NCBI GenBank assembly: GCA_000328365.1
Contig: KB303021.1
Location: 62,001-126,000 of the forward strand
Source: Capitella teleta
Taxonomy: Eukaryota > Annelida > Polychaeta > Capitellidae
Length of the DNA: 64,000 nucleotides
Direction: 5' to 3'
In this document: positions 38,170-50,400 of the stretch, in pieces
How positions within the stretch are numbered: position 1 is the stretch's first letter
Layout: the number at the start of each line of letters is the position of its first letter
The notes under the pieces: generated by a model
Seen by the model: only the letters and a program-made list of their open reading frames with translations
What the model was told of the DNA's origin: nothing
Databases searched by the model: none
Program-made: the position numbers and the translations under genes

Positions 38170-39816
38170 GTTACACCTTACACCTTCCAAGAAGATTAAG
38201 CTTTATCCATGTCGTTCCCCGTGAGTCATACTACTCCGAAATGGCAGTCTCGGTCTCTTCCTTTCCTTGTGAAGAATGCGGGTCTATTTTGTCATTTCTT
38301 TGCTCACTTCGGGGCGCCGAAGCGTAACCCCCGAAGGATTATAGACCGAGTTGGTTCTCAGCTTCTCCACCGTTCTCTGGCATAAATGTTGATGCAACCT
38401 CGTTTTCTGTCGGCTTGATTAGCGCTTTAAATGCCGTGTAACAAGAGTGTGTGACCACTGTTTGGGTCATTGTCAGTCTACGTGGTTTTAATCTTTAGAG
38501 TTTTTACAGTTTAGAATAATAAATGATATTTGCCATGCCTGTTACAAACCTTGTTATTCAATATTGCATTATTACGTGAAAACGTCGCACGACAAAAAGC
38601 TGTGCAAAAAAATTTCATTGCTTGGCGCTCATAATTTAGGTCATTCATATCGCAGCTTAAGTGCATTAGTAACCCTAAAACGGTACAATTCATACGATGC
38701 ATAAATGCGTTAATAAATATATGGGTCACTAATTATTGAAGGTAATACCTACACAGTGCAGGTCACACTTTGAAAACGTATTTTGGGCCGCTGGTTGCAG
38801 CGGAGTCCCGTCGGCACAAAGTTTTCGCTCATAATTATGTTTTGATCGAAGTGCTGACACTGAATCTTACTCCAAAAAGAAGAGAATCTACTCACAAGCT
38901 CCCCTGCATGACGGAGCCTTTCTACGTGTGGTACAATACTATAGAAAATCGATATCGATACGCATCGAAATTCTTCGATATTTTCGATTATTTGAAGCGA
39001 TACATAAATTCCTTTCATAATGATAAAATATGCGCTTAATTCACAAGAACAGTAGAAACCAATTAGAAACATGAAACTCTCTAGTCCCTATTTGACATGT
39101 GGAAATTAACCAGTGAGTGATATATCTAAAACTTTAGGCCATATTTTTCGTTTAGAGAGCAAGAAATAAATTCCAAAAAGCATAGTGAAAGTAGAAATCA
39201 GTTGAACGGAAGCTACTTTTTTCTTCTCCTTCTTCGAGAAAATTAACATGTATATGACATGAATTGAGTAATGATCGATAAGCCCAATAATGACTGATGT
39301 AGGAGTGACTATGACTGTGAGTGGGAGCCTGCAGCGGCCAAAGCTATTAATTTCCAATGTTATCAGCTTGATGTACTTCTATACTATACACTTTTGTCTC
39401 ACTTTGTTTCACTTTCTTCTTCCTTTCACACTTCATTTTCATTTTATTTTTATTAAAATTATTGTAAATCAAGAATTTACGCAATAAATGGTATATATAA
39501 ATAAATAGGTACACTGCAACAGCCAATAGAACAGACCTCCTCAAAAATCATGTATGAACATCGAACAATGACCATGATACCCACTTTAATTGTGTTTTAG
39601 CTAATAATACTATCGTATAGGCCTAATTAATTATACATAATATATATACTGACCTTTTAAAATATACAAGTAAATGTCCAAGTTAGTAAATGAACATTAA
39701 ATCATTTAATACCATTTACTACAATTATTGCTTAGCTAAATTTTGATGTAACACACCCAAGCCGGCTGAGGAGTCTTTTGTACATAGAAATTCTCGCCTA
39801 CAGCGCAGGGATTATT

Positions 39817-39831
39817 GAGAGAGAGAGAGAG

Positions 39832-39868
<37 letters not shown>
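39817..39868. repeat. (GA)n microsatellite
   Basis: About 26 GA units with a single GAGC interruption early in the run. Confidence 0.95.
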
Positions 39869-39872
<4 letters not shown>

Positions 39873-41804
39873 AGACTTTTACGGCCTTGCAGAGCATTTA
39901 CCCTCAGAGAACAGGATGTTGATTACTTGTAACTCGTTTAAATAAGATTATAAAGCAACAAGTACCTTGCATTACGTATACAGCTGCTGTAAACGTAAAG
40001 CTTTCATGATAACATGCACGTGAATCTCCCTTGAACAACAAGAGATATTCATTTCTCCATTGCGTTAGAAAAAGGTGACGGTAATTTCATACACATTGCC
40101 ATTATGGCGACATGACCATGCCATCCAACGCTCTTCCCATTGTCTAACGATCGAGACGACGGCAAGACCACCAGTCGAGCGGTCAACTGGGTGCATGTTG
40201 ACAAATGTCGCTTTTCCCTATCTCTTGCTATTATGAGGTGCGTTATGATCGCGATTTTCCGGGAATAAATACAATTCGAAATTACATGTATGATGTCTCT
40301 CTTGCGTCTACAATTTTTGAATATTGTATTATTTTATGCCATTGTCATTGCGTTCACAAATAATAGCCTTTTTCGGTATCTAATTATTATTTCTGATGTT
40401 AAATAAACATTATTGGAATGCGTTATGACTCATTGTGCTGCCCCCGGCGAATATAATAATATATCAATCGTTGACACCGCGCCTTTTTCAAAATACCTAA
40501 ATCACGTGGGTAGAGCATGATCATAACGTTTATGCAGAGCAGGAAACACAATGTCAATTTTGATGCAAATTAGGGGATTTCCAAACATTTTGTTCAGGGC
40601 AGCTCAAGAGATCTACCTGCATATACCACAGAGAGCAATGAATAATAATGTCTTATCAACGTAGCCATTTCTCGCAATTTTTTTATAGAGTTTAGAATCT
40701 CTAGAATCTGGTTGCATGGTTTAATTCCCCACTGCATTCCCCCCATGGTTTAATTCCCCATTGTAGCAAAATTATTTTGGATTTTTTTAGTATATAGTCC
40801 TACATATATACATGCGCCTTTCCTTAACAGCGTCGCCAAGCATGTATACCACGTGTCTACTCTGAATGAGGCGAGCGGAGATAGCCAAAACAATTAAATT
40901 AAATCATTGACAAACTTAGAGAATGGCAGAGCTTTGTACAATGTAGACGCCACCGATCCTTTGATCCACCCGCATAGCAAGACTATCGAAAAGGACAAAC
41001 GAATTCTCAACTCCAGCGTACGCTAAATCTGTCAACTCCGTCGTTTGCCGGCTCGCAGTTGAGGTGAACACAACCTTCGAGTCCTCCGAGTGGATGACTG
41101 GTTTCAGTGAGTGGACGATGGAAGTGTATTTGTGCAGCAGATTCCCTGTTTAGAATCCATTTCTCAGTGTCAACATATATAGTCATTATTATGTAATACC
41201 CTGAACTACTGGTCAAACGCATAAATAGTTCCAGAGCTTCGGATATATTTACAGGTGGCTTAGATTATTAATACATTTATTCTCCTTTGGCACCTGCGAG
41301 CGCGGGTGCCTATTGATTGCAGGGTCGTGCAACTTGGTACACTTTTAATGCTGCTTCCGACAACAGACTTCACCTTTATGTATTCAAGTAAACGAAGCAC
41401 ATTTTGTAGACAATCTCGATCTATTCTGGCTGATCTGAATTGTCACAGCCGATCAGGTGTGGCGTATACATGCATAGTTACTTGCATAGCACAGTGGGCA
41501 ATTAAATGGAATATCACTGAATTATACAGAGTTTAATGCGGTCATTTGTTACATAATGTTAAGACCACTTGCTGGTTATACTTATTTTATTATTTTTATA
41601 ATATTTCGTAGATGTATCTTTTTCTTGTTTGACTTGTCAATCAATATCTATCATTACAATAATATATAATATACATTTCATGACATAAATTGACATACAA
41701 TAAAGGATTATTATATAGTTAATACATAGTACATAATTGTTTTTAATATTTCTGTACAGCGTGTCAGAGACTTCTTTGAATTTTATGATCGCTATATAAA
41801 ATAA

Positions 41805-42026
<222 letters not shown>

Positions 42027-43009
42027 CATTACTCCTATGCGTCGCAAGTCGTAACAATTAAATTACTCCTCGATAAACTCGGCCACCCGCATATTTACCG
42101 GAGTTGTGATTATAGAAGTTAGCAGTGATAATAATGTGCTCGTTTGTTCAGACTGTTATAATAACAGAAGCTACGCCATGTAATGTTCACACACCAGTTA
42201 CATGGAGTTAATTGCTGCATTTACCATTGGTAGTGTACGTACATGGAATCTCACTCTCTCGCATGTACGCGTGAATTCAAGCATAGAATAATAATGTGAT
42301 TCATTGTACATGTATGTATACTGGTATAAGCATATGCCACACCCACTCCTATAACCCAGAGGCATGCTGCTACATATTATCATCACCAAACGGTTAACAT
42401 TAACATCGATTGATGGTTTTAATCACGAATGCGTTTAATTGGTCCAAAGGAAAATTGAGAAGAAAGCGTACATGAATAATTACGGTGAAACATGTAAAAC
42501 AATTCAAGCCAAACAGGGTTAGCAGCATTAGACCGAAAGCCAATATTCACCCACAAAAAGACTGAAATAGAGTAGAAATGTATGAAATGTATAAGCAGGA
42601 TACCGCAGTCTCTTGAGTTGGCCGCGTTAATGTCTTAAGTCAGCGCAATTATTAGCCTGGCGCCAGAAAAACTCCGTGAATCGTCGCGGCTTCATTCTAA
42701 AGTCGGGCAAACGTTTACGTCGCCGCCTGAGAGCACGGTTTTGTTGTGGTAATAATTGCCTTTTATTCATTTCTCTGTTAAGGGGGGAATCTGCAATTAA
42801 TGACAGACCTTAAAACAACAACGATTGTTCGTGAGCATAACCAGTAATTGACAAAATCACCGAGTGTCTGCAACAGACGTCACCCGCATGGCTGCCATTA
42901 TAAGCCATAAAAGTCGGAACAGTATTTAGACATTAGCGTCGAGCACAGCTCCGTTAAGTTCACCTAACCACCTGATCATTCAGCGACAGCATATATTATA
43001 ATGCCTTCG

Positions 43010-43075
43010 GTCGAGACAACATAACAACTGAAAAGTCAAGTTTCTGAGAAAAGGAGGCGGTCTAGTCAGCCAGAG
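43010..43075 (+). other. Possible non-coding 5' UTR exon of SMC6
   Basis: AAGGAGGCGGTCTAGTCAGC precedes CAGAG|GTAAGT, a strong donor at 43076. A good acceptor (CTCGGAATTTCAG) ends at 44308, 40 bases before the SMC6 start codon. The two fit a leader intron of 1.2 kb. The start of the exon is arbitrary. Confidence 0.35.
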
Positions 43076-43909
43076 GTAAGTGTGTAGGACGCATCACGAC
43101 TGCCTGTAATATTCAAACGAGAAAATTACTACTTATCCGTCATAAGCCAACTACAGCGCATGCAAGAGCCTATATATAATATGGTACATATAGGCATATA
43201 GATCAATAATGAATCAATAACTGTGGGCGAAATTTTATTTCTGGCATAGCCCTTTTATTATCCCTTATCAAACAAAAGTTACATGATTAAAATGAAATAA
43301 GTAAAAACATTTAATTAATTACATATCGTAGCATCGCATTCATTAATTGGCACCAAGGTCAACATTCAATTGTTCATCATGTCGAAATTAAAAAAAAAGT
43401 TAATATTAAATTTAATTAATCAATTAAATTAATTAATTGTCAGACATAGAAACTCTCTTCTTAATTACAATCGAACTTGTATTTCCATATGAATAATGAG
43501 AAAATGCGACATCGACTCATGGTAATGTTAAATGATATCGACTGCAAACGCAAATTGCTGAAAGCACATTAACAAAAGTTTAACAAACGCATCCCATTTC
43601 GTATAAATGCTTGCAGCGATCGAACCTGAATTTTTAATATTATTCTTTTTTTTTTGTGCATTGTAGAACATGCAGACGTTAATTATCGCTTAATTAGGAA
43701 ATTGAGGTTAAAAGAACGATAAGGTAATTAATCTGAAACCGACTTGGTAGAATAGCACAATGAAGATGTGCAGTGGGTGAGTGAGTACGTTCAGCTTATT
43801 AAAACCAGGTGGTCTAAAAACAATGTACGTAGTTCGACTTTAATTAGCTAAATTCTAAAACAATGAATGTCAATGTGTGGCAGAGACTATTGTCTATGAT
43901 GTGTGGGCA

Positions 43910-43980
43910 AAAAGAACCCTTGGGAGTTATCGAAAAGAGCAGAGTCAATCCCGGTCCTGGGCTTCTGTTCTGGCGCCCGT
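43910..43980 (+). repeat. Dispersed repeat fragment, copy 1
   Basis: Similar to 58608-58686 over about 75 bases, strongest in CCCGGTC(C/T)TGGG(C/T)TTCTGTT then TGGCGCCCG. Same strand as copy 2. Family unknown. Confidence 0.6.
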
Positions 43981-44348
43981 ATCCCTCGAATGGGTTGAGT
44001 GGGGCCGTAAAACCTCATCATGGCTCATGAATCATGAGTATTATTGATTACTGATTAGTATTCACGATCGAAAGCAATAACCATCAATTTTCGTGGTTAC
44101 TGCTGTGCTTACGGAAAATAGCGAAAATATTTCAAAGCTGTACACCAAGTTTCATGGTTTCGTTTATGGTTTCGTTACTTCTAATCGCCGTTAAGGTAAG
44201 AATTCATTTGATTTACTTGATATCCAAAGCTTGGCTTGTGTTTCGGATCATGTATTATGACATCCCGACTATAATGATTCTAAGTTCTAATTAACCTCGG
44301 AATTTCAGTGTCACTTGGGTCCAATCGGCCTGTTCACATGAGAGCAGG

Positions 44349-44489
44349 ATGCCCCGTCGTCACAGTAACGATTCCGAATTGGAGAATGTTCCTCCGAGCA
44401 AGCGAAGAAAAGGCTCACAGAAAATGGTTGAAGTTCCTTCGGAATCGGACGATGAGTCGGTGAATCTCAGTCAGATCAGCCAGGTCCCT
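44349..44489 (+). CDS. SMC6: SMC6 exon 1: N-terminal tail
   Basis: Residues 1-47, [20 protein letters not shown] to ISQVP. A basic KRRKG patch after acidic residues may be a nuclear signal. No in-frame ATG precedes it before the upstream acceptor. Phase 0 end, GTAAGT donor. Confidence 0.9.
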
Positions 44490-47400
44490 GTAAGTCACAG
44501 ACTTTTTGAAGTCAGTTGAAACCAGTTGACTGTATAACTTTTGCTCTCTCTCCTAGGCAGAAATTGGCATCATTGAAAAAATCACTCTGAAGAATTTCAT
44601 GTGTCATGAACAATTAACCCAGTCTTTCGGACCCAATGTCAATTTCATAATCGGACGCAACGGAAGTGAGCTACAACTTCTTCTTTAATTTCTTATTTGG
44701 CAAGTGCTTGGGCAATCGAAAACCAAATTGCCATCCATTTTCTAGGTCACAAAAATGCCACTTGACTCAAGTAACCTCTCATTGGTCGATTCAAGCCATA
44801 TAATTAGCATAAATTACATTAGCATAAGAGCTATGAAAAGTTTGTACGCTATACTGCGGGCTTCCTCTCCCGCCTCAGGGGAAAGCTGTTGGCCATTAGC
44901 GTTGATTGCGTCACACATAGGAGGGCCCAGCGAGAGGCGCTGTGTGGGTGCTGGCATCCGACCCAGCCGTTTCGGCGTTGGGAAACAAAGGACGAGGACG
45001 TGCCTCCACAGAATAGAACAGCTCAGCTCGGAAGAGTTAATCTATTCTTTGGTGATTTTTATCATTGTCATGTCATTACAGCAGATTAGGGCAGTAGATG
45101 CTGTAAATAAGCATGCATTCACAGTGGTGATATCGCAAAATCAGCGGCTTCAAAACGAATAATATATTTTTATATTTCTTGAATGCTCGTAAAATCTCTG
45201 TTTTGGGAAGTTTAGAAATTGAGGAAAATTATCAAGCATAGGCCTATTGTTTACCAAATTGGGTCTTCTCATTTCAATTATTAAATAAAAATATTAAATA
45301 AATATATTTATAATTATGATTATAATTATTAATTATGCATCACATATTAATTATTAATAGTCTTTCAAAGCTACTTATTTACTTGAGTTGACTACTGCCC
45401 GAAAGGAATAGAATGGAATCATTTGGTTGTTATCATCCTGCATGGGTTGCTGTTCCATGTTTTGCGCACACCCGCTTTAGCTTCGATTACTATGCCCAAT
45501 GCCAAACGTTCATCTTATTTAAAAAGCTTTTTCTCATCAGGTGGCAAGAGTGCTGTGTTGACAGCTATAATGGTTGCCCTGGGAGGCAGAGCCAACACAA
45601 CATCGCGTGGAAATTCCCTAAAAAATTTCATCCAAACTAAGAAATTGTGAGTTTGATACAAACGATGAGAGCTCTGTACAGTTTCAACGCAGGTCGGCTG
45701 AGGTGTCGGTGACGTTGAGCAACCGCGGGGAGGAAGCCTTTAAACCTGATTCATATGGCAAATCAATCACGGTCGAGAGGAGAATCACAAGTGAGGGCTC
45801 CAGTTCTTACAAGATCAAGAACGCTCAAGGTACGCAGATGAATTCCATGGAGGTCAATTATTGAAGGTAATTTCCTAGGTCAAGTGGTGTCGAACAAGCG
45901 AGAAGAACTGGACAATATCCTTGACCAGTTTTATATTCAAGTGGACAACCCAGTTTCTATTCTTACCCAGGACACCAGTCGGAATTTCTTGCATTCGAAG
46001 AACGATGGAGACAAGTACAAGGTGAACCAGCCATCATTCTCGCTCTCAATTCCCATGATTCTTGTTTGCAGTTTTTCTTGAAAGCGACTCAATTGGAGCA
46101 GTTGGAGCGTGAGTACAATTTAGCGGATGAATCCAGGGAGGTTGCCGTGGCTACGATGAGGGAGAAGGATGAAGTAAGCTCTCTATTCCTCTTTTGGCTA
46201 ATGCCTTTATTGTAATGCGTCGTTATGTCACTTTGCCTAGGGTTAACGAGTGCAGATTGAAGCCCTGATTAAAACTGATGAATGTTGGATCATTATTTTT
46301 AAATTTTTTAGTTGTGAAGTCAGTGCAGGCACTGAATAAGGAAAAAATGTTATTGTCAAGTTCCAGTTAACTGCCATGCAGAGAAGAACAGATGCACTGT
46401 AGAACTGGTATTTTTCATCTTTTTTTTTCGCGGAATGTGTTTTTCGCAGTCGTGCCTTAAGGAAAGTTCAGGGAAATCTAATTTTTGCTGCGCGCATAGA
46501 TGTTCTAATCAACAACTTCTTTGCCTTGTGAGTCAGTTCAATTAAAGCTCACCGCGACGCACACTTGATGGTTGCGTAACAATTGTTTGCACTAGTTGTC
46601 CGTTTCAAACTTTCCGCTGATTGACTTGCATAGGCTGCGTCTATTTACAACAGTATTAAACAGAATTAAAGGATTGATTCTAGCATATTATCTCGAGCTG
46701 GTCAAAGCTTCGGATTTGGTTTCGGAATTTGGCAAATATTGGCCCACCCCCGAAGCTTCGGTGGTTCGGCTTTTGCCGAAGCGAAGCCGAAGAGTGAAAA
46801 GAAAAACCCAGAAAAAAGTGTAAACAACCACCCTGCAGTTCTATTGGGAAAACAAATATATATTCATGAAGTCTGTCGGCTGAATAGTAATGCTACATGT
46901 AGAATAAGTATCCATAATAATTATATCACATAATCAGCATATTTCCAAGACATGCATTCCCTGGATGTTTAATAAGGTGCCAATGCGGTACTTGTTTGGC
47001 GAGTAAAAGTCAGAATGAATTTCTGGCAGCTATCCAGACAACTGTCTAGGAAATATGTTAATGGTTTCCTGATAAGGATTGTTGTACTATAACCACGCCC
47101 CTATGTTGGTCACCTGACCATGTATCGGATCCTAATTGGCAGAAGACTTTGTGACCTTTGTGACCTAAGCAGATTCCCCCTTCCTTCCAATTTTATGACA
47201 TGTATCCCCGGGCTTGTTCCCAAAATAGAATTGAAATTACTAATTAGCGTATCATTTAAATATGGCTCAGGGAGCTTCAAACTTGAAAATCAATACTGTC
47301 AAATCTGTCCTCATGGCAACTGCTGCGGCGCCAGCAGGGGTGCAGGGAGGGATAATACTTTCACTTTATGATCTTCCAACTCTCTCCCAGGGTATACTAT

Positions 47401-50400
47401 ATATAGGCCTGTACATATACTCACGCAGGATATTTAAGGGGATAAGCCACATAAAAGGTGGAATTAGAGGATTTTTATCTAGGCAAGCACAGTGAGGATG
47501 TTTTATTACAGAAGTGGCAAATGATTCGACTTCGGCTCCAGCGAATAATAGACTTCCGAAGCTTCGGCTTCGGCGATTCGGCCTTTTTCATGATTTGGCC
47601 AGCTCTAATATTATCAAATACAAACAGGAACTGGGGCCGATTCCAGAAAGAAACTTAAGTGGTAAAACTAAGTTCGGGAGGAGTTAAGTTGACTAAAACG
47701 ATTCCAGAAACAAACTTAAGTCCTCTAGACCCTGCAAAATGTAAGTGACCTCTCCCCCTGACTTAAATCAAACTTATTGAATTTAAGATGGCGCCGATCA
47801 GAAGACGCCGGATTAACGCTATGGTGTCAACACCTAGAAGGAGCCTTCCAGACAGGAGCAATGCTCTGGAAGGCCTCCCAGAGGAAGTTCTGGAAAAGTC
47901 ATAAACAGTTCATAAAGTAATGTTGGAAGATACGTTTATCACTGGTGAAAATTCCCGCCATGTTTTATACATTCCTTGGCAGATAGCCAAATCCGATTTA
48001 TGCTACTTAAGTTAAGTTCAGCTAAAATGCGTTTGTGGAATCGACTTAACTTGAAAACTTAACTTAACGCCTGGAGGACTTAACTTAAGTCCAAAAGTTA
48101 AGTTTCTTTCTGGAATCGGCCCCTGTTTTTTATGATAACTAATACTGAGTACATGTATTCTCTTCCTTACACACCAAACCCACATTGTGAAAGGTAGTTC
48201 AAACACAGCCATCTCTAATTTGCACCTAAGTCGTAGTAGTTTTTCTCTCTCAATCATACTTGCATATGCTTCGCTGGCATGTAGTCTCTATTGACATTGA
48301 TTTCTCGTGGATCTGATTTTCGTGTTGTGCTATTGGACTAGTTTTTTGTGGCATTGGTTTTTCGTGGTCAAATGTGAACCGAAAAAAATAGCCGCTAAAA
48401 ATAGGTGCGCACAGAAAAACCTGTTCAGTTCTAAAGTACTTACATTTATAACTTGAAGATGACAGCTGTGTGATTCATGAATGAGTGTTTCGGTGTATTT
48501 CCTTATAAGGGTTTGCCACGACTCGAGAAGGACGTTGAAGAATGGGAGAGACGGATGAAAATGTTCCAAGGAATTGATGAATTGCGAGAGAAAACTCAAC
48601 GTCTGAAGAATGAACTGGCGTGGGCCCTCATACAAAAACATGAAACGGTAAACTCATCCTCTAGCATTTCTTTCTGGCGTCTGAAGTTTAAACCATGTCA
48701 TCTTGGATATTTTTACCAGACGCTCCTTAAGCTTGAAAAAGAGGCAGCGAAAGAGAATTCAAAGACACCCAAGTACAGGCAAAAGATTCAAGCTTGTGAT
48801 GTAAGTTTGTAGTATTTTTCAACAAATTGTAGTTCTCTTTGATATGAATCTTAATCTTCTTGAAGGATACCGTGAAGAGCTGTGAGCAGAAATTACAGCA
48901 GATTAAAGCTGACATCAACTCCACAAGTGAAAGAGTTCTCACGTTGGAGCCGAAATTTAAAGAGAGTGAACTGGCTTTGGAGGAGGCCAAGAAGGCGTTG
49001 CGATTTGTGCAGAGCGAGCAGCGCAAGCAGCAAACAGAGCTGAAAAACCACAAGAACGATCACCACATTCTGATGGAGAAAATCGAAGATCTGCGAAACG
49101 AAGCTCAGAGGGACTACGAAGGAGAGCGGCGCAAACGAGAAGCAAGAATCTGTGAGTTGGAGGCGAGTGTGGACGAAGCGAGAGCACAGTTGAAGACCAC
49201 CGAGCACCGCATGGAGCAGCACCGCGCTCAAGTCGACCAGCTCAAGGCGGACTCATACAAGATGAAAAGTGATGTTAAAGATGGCAGGAACAACCTGCAT
49301 CAGAGCAAACGCAACTTGAAAGACCTCGAGGACTCACGTCAAGATCGGTACAAGCGGTTTGGTCAACACATGCCTCAGATGGTGAAGGAGATCAAGCAAG
49401 CTGTCAAGGAGGGGGCCTTCCACGCGGAACCACTTGGACCAATCGGAACATACGTCACGTGTAAGAAACCAGCTCTTGCTCTTCCGGTTGAGATGGCCCT
49501 CGGCAAGTTAATGACCGCCTGGTGCGTGACTGACCACCACGACGAGTTTGTACTTCGAAAGATATTCCAGCGCTCCATGCCCCAAAATATGCCCAAACCG
49601 GTCGTGGTTTGCAGTCAGTTCCAGGTGAGTTGATTGTCTGCTGAACGGAATGCTTACTTCTTCTTTTGTTATTTCCAGAATACCCTTTATGACATCTCTG
49701 CAGGAGTAAGTCTCCACCTCACTTTCACTTGACCCGCTAAGACTGATTTTCTATTTTAGAAACCCTCAATAGCATTTCCTACCGTTTTTGATTTGCTTTC
49801 CATCCAGCACCCGATGATCAGCAACGCTCTCATTGATCAGGTTTGACCTCTGACCTGTGACCCCGTTTGACCTATAATTCCTCTTAATTTTTCTAGTGCG
49901 GAATTGAACGAGCGTTGGTCATCAATGACCTCAAGAAAGCTGTTCAGGTCATGCGGGAGAAACCAGCCAACGTTTCAGTCGTGCGTCTCTCTCAAATCAC
50001 CTTATTAGTTTCCTCTTAGCTACTCTTTTCAGTGCTACACAGCGGCTGGGGATACTGTGTACAATCACCCCACGATACGAACTTACGCTGGTCAGAAGAA
50101 TCGTCGAGTGCAATACCTCTCCAATAACCTTGAGAATGACATAAGGTTTGCGTTGTTAAGGTGATAATCGCGTCATTTAATTCCGCTGTGAACCTCAGAC
50201 AAGCCAAGGACGTCATCGCTCACCAAGAGCAGGAAGTTCAGAGATTGGAATCTGAAATGAAAGCCAACGAGGCAGAGTGCAGAAGCAACGTTCAAAAGCA
50301 GAAAGAGAGTCAAAACAGAGTCAATGCGCTGATCAGTCGCCTTCGCAAGATGGAAATGGTTGGTTCTTCAATTCTCTCAATGACAATAATTCTAATTCTA

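Noticed and set aside
38770-39039. 89-codon frame upstream of the membrane-protein gene
   Set aside because: No known domain and overlapped by a frame on the other strand; left as chance.
44755-45162. 135-codon frame in SMC6 intron 2
   Set aside because: Lies wholly within an intron that correctly joins the Walker A halves; no domain recognised.
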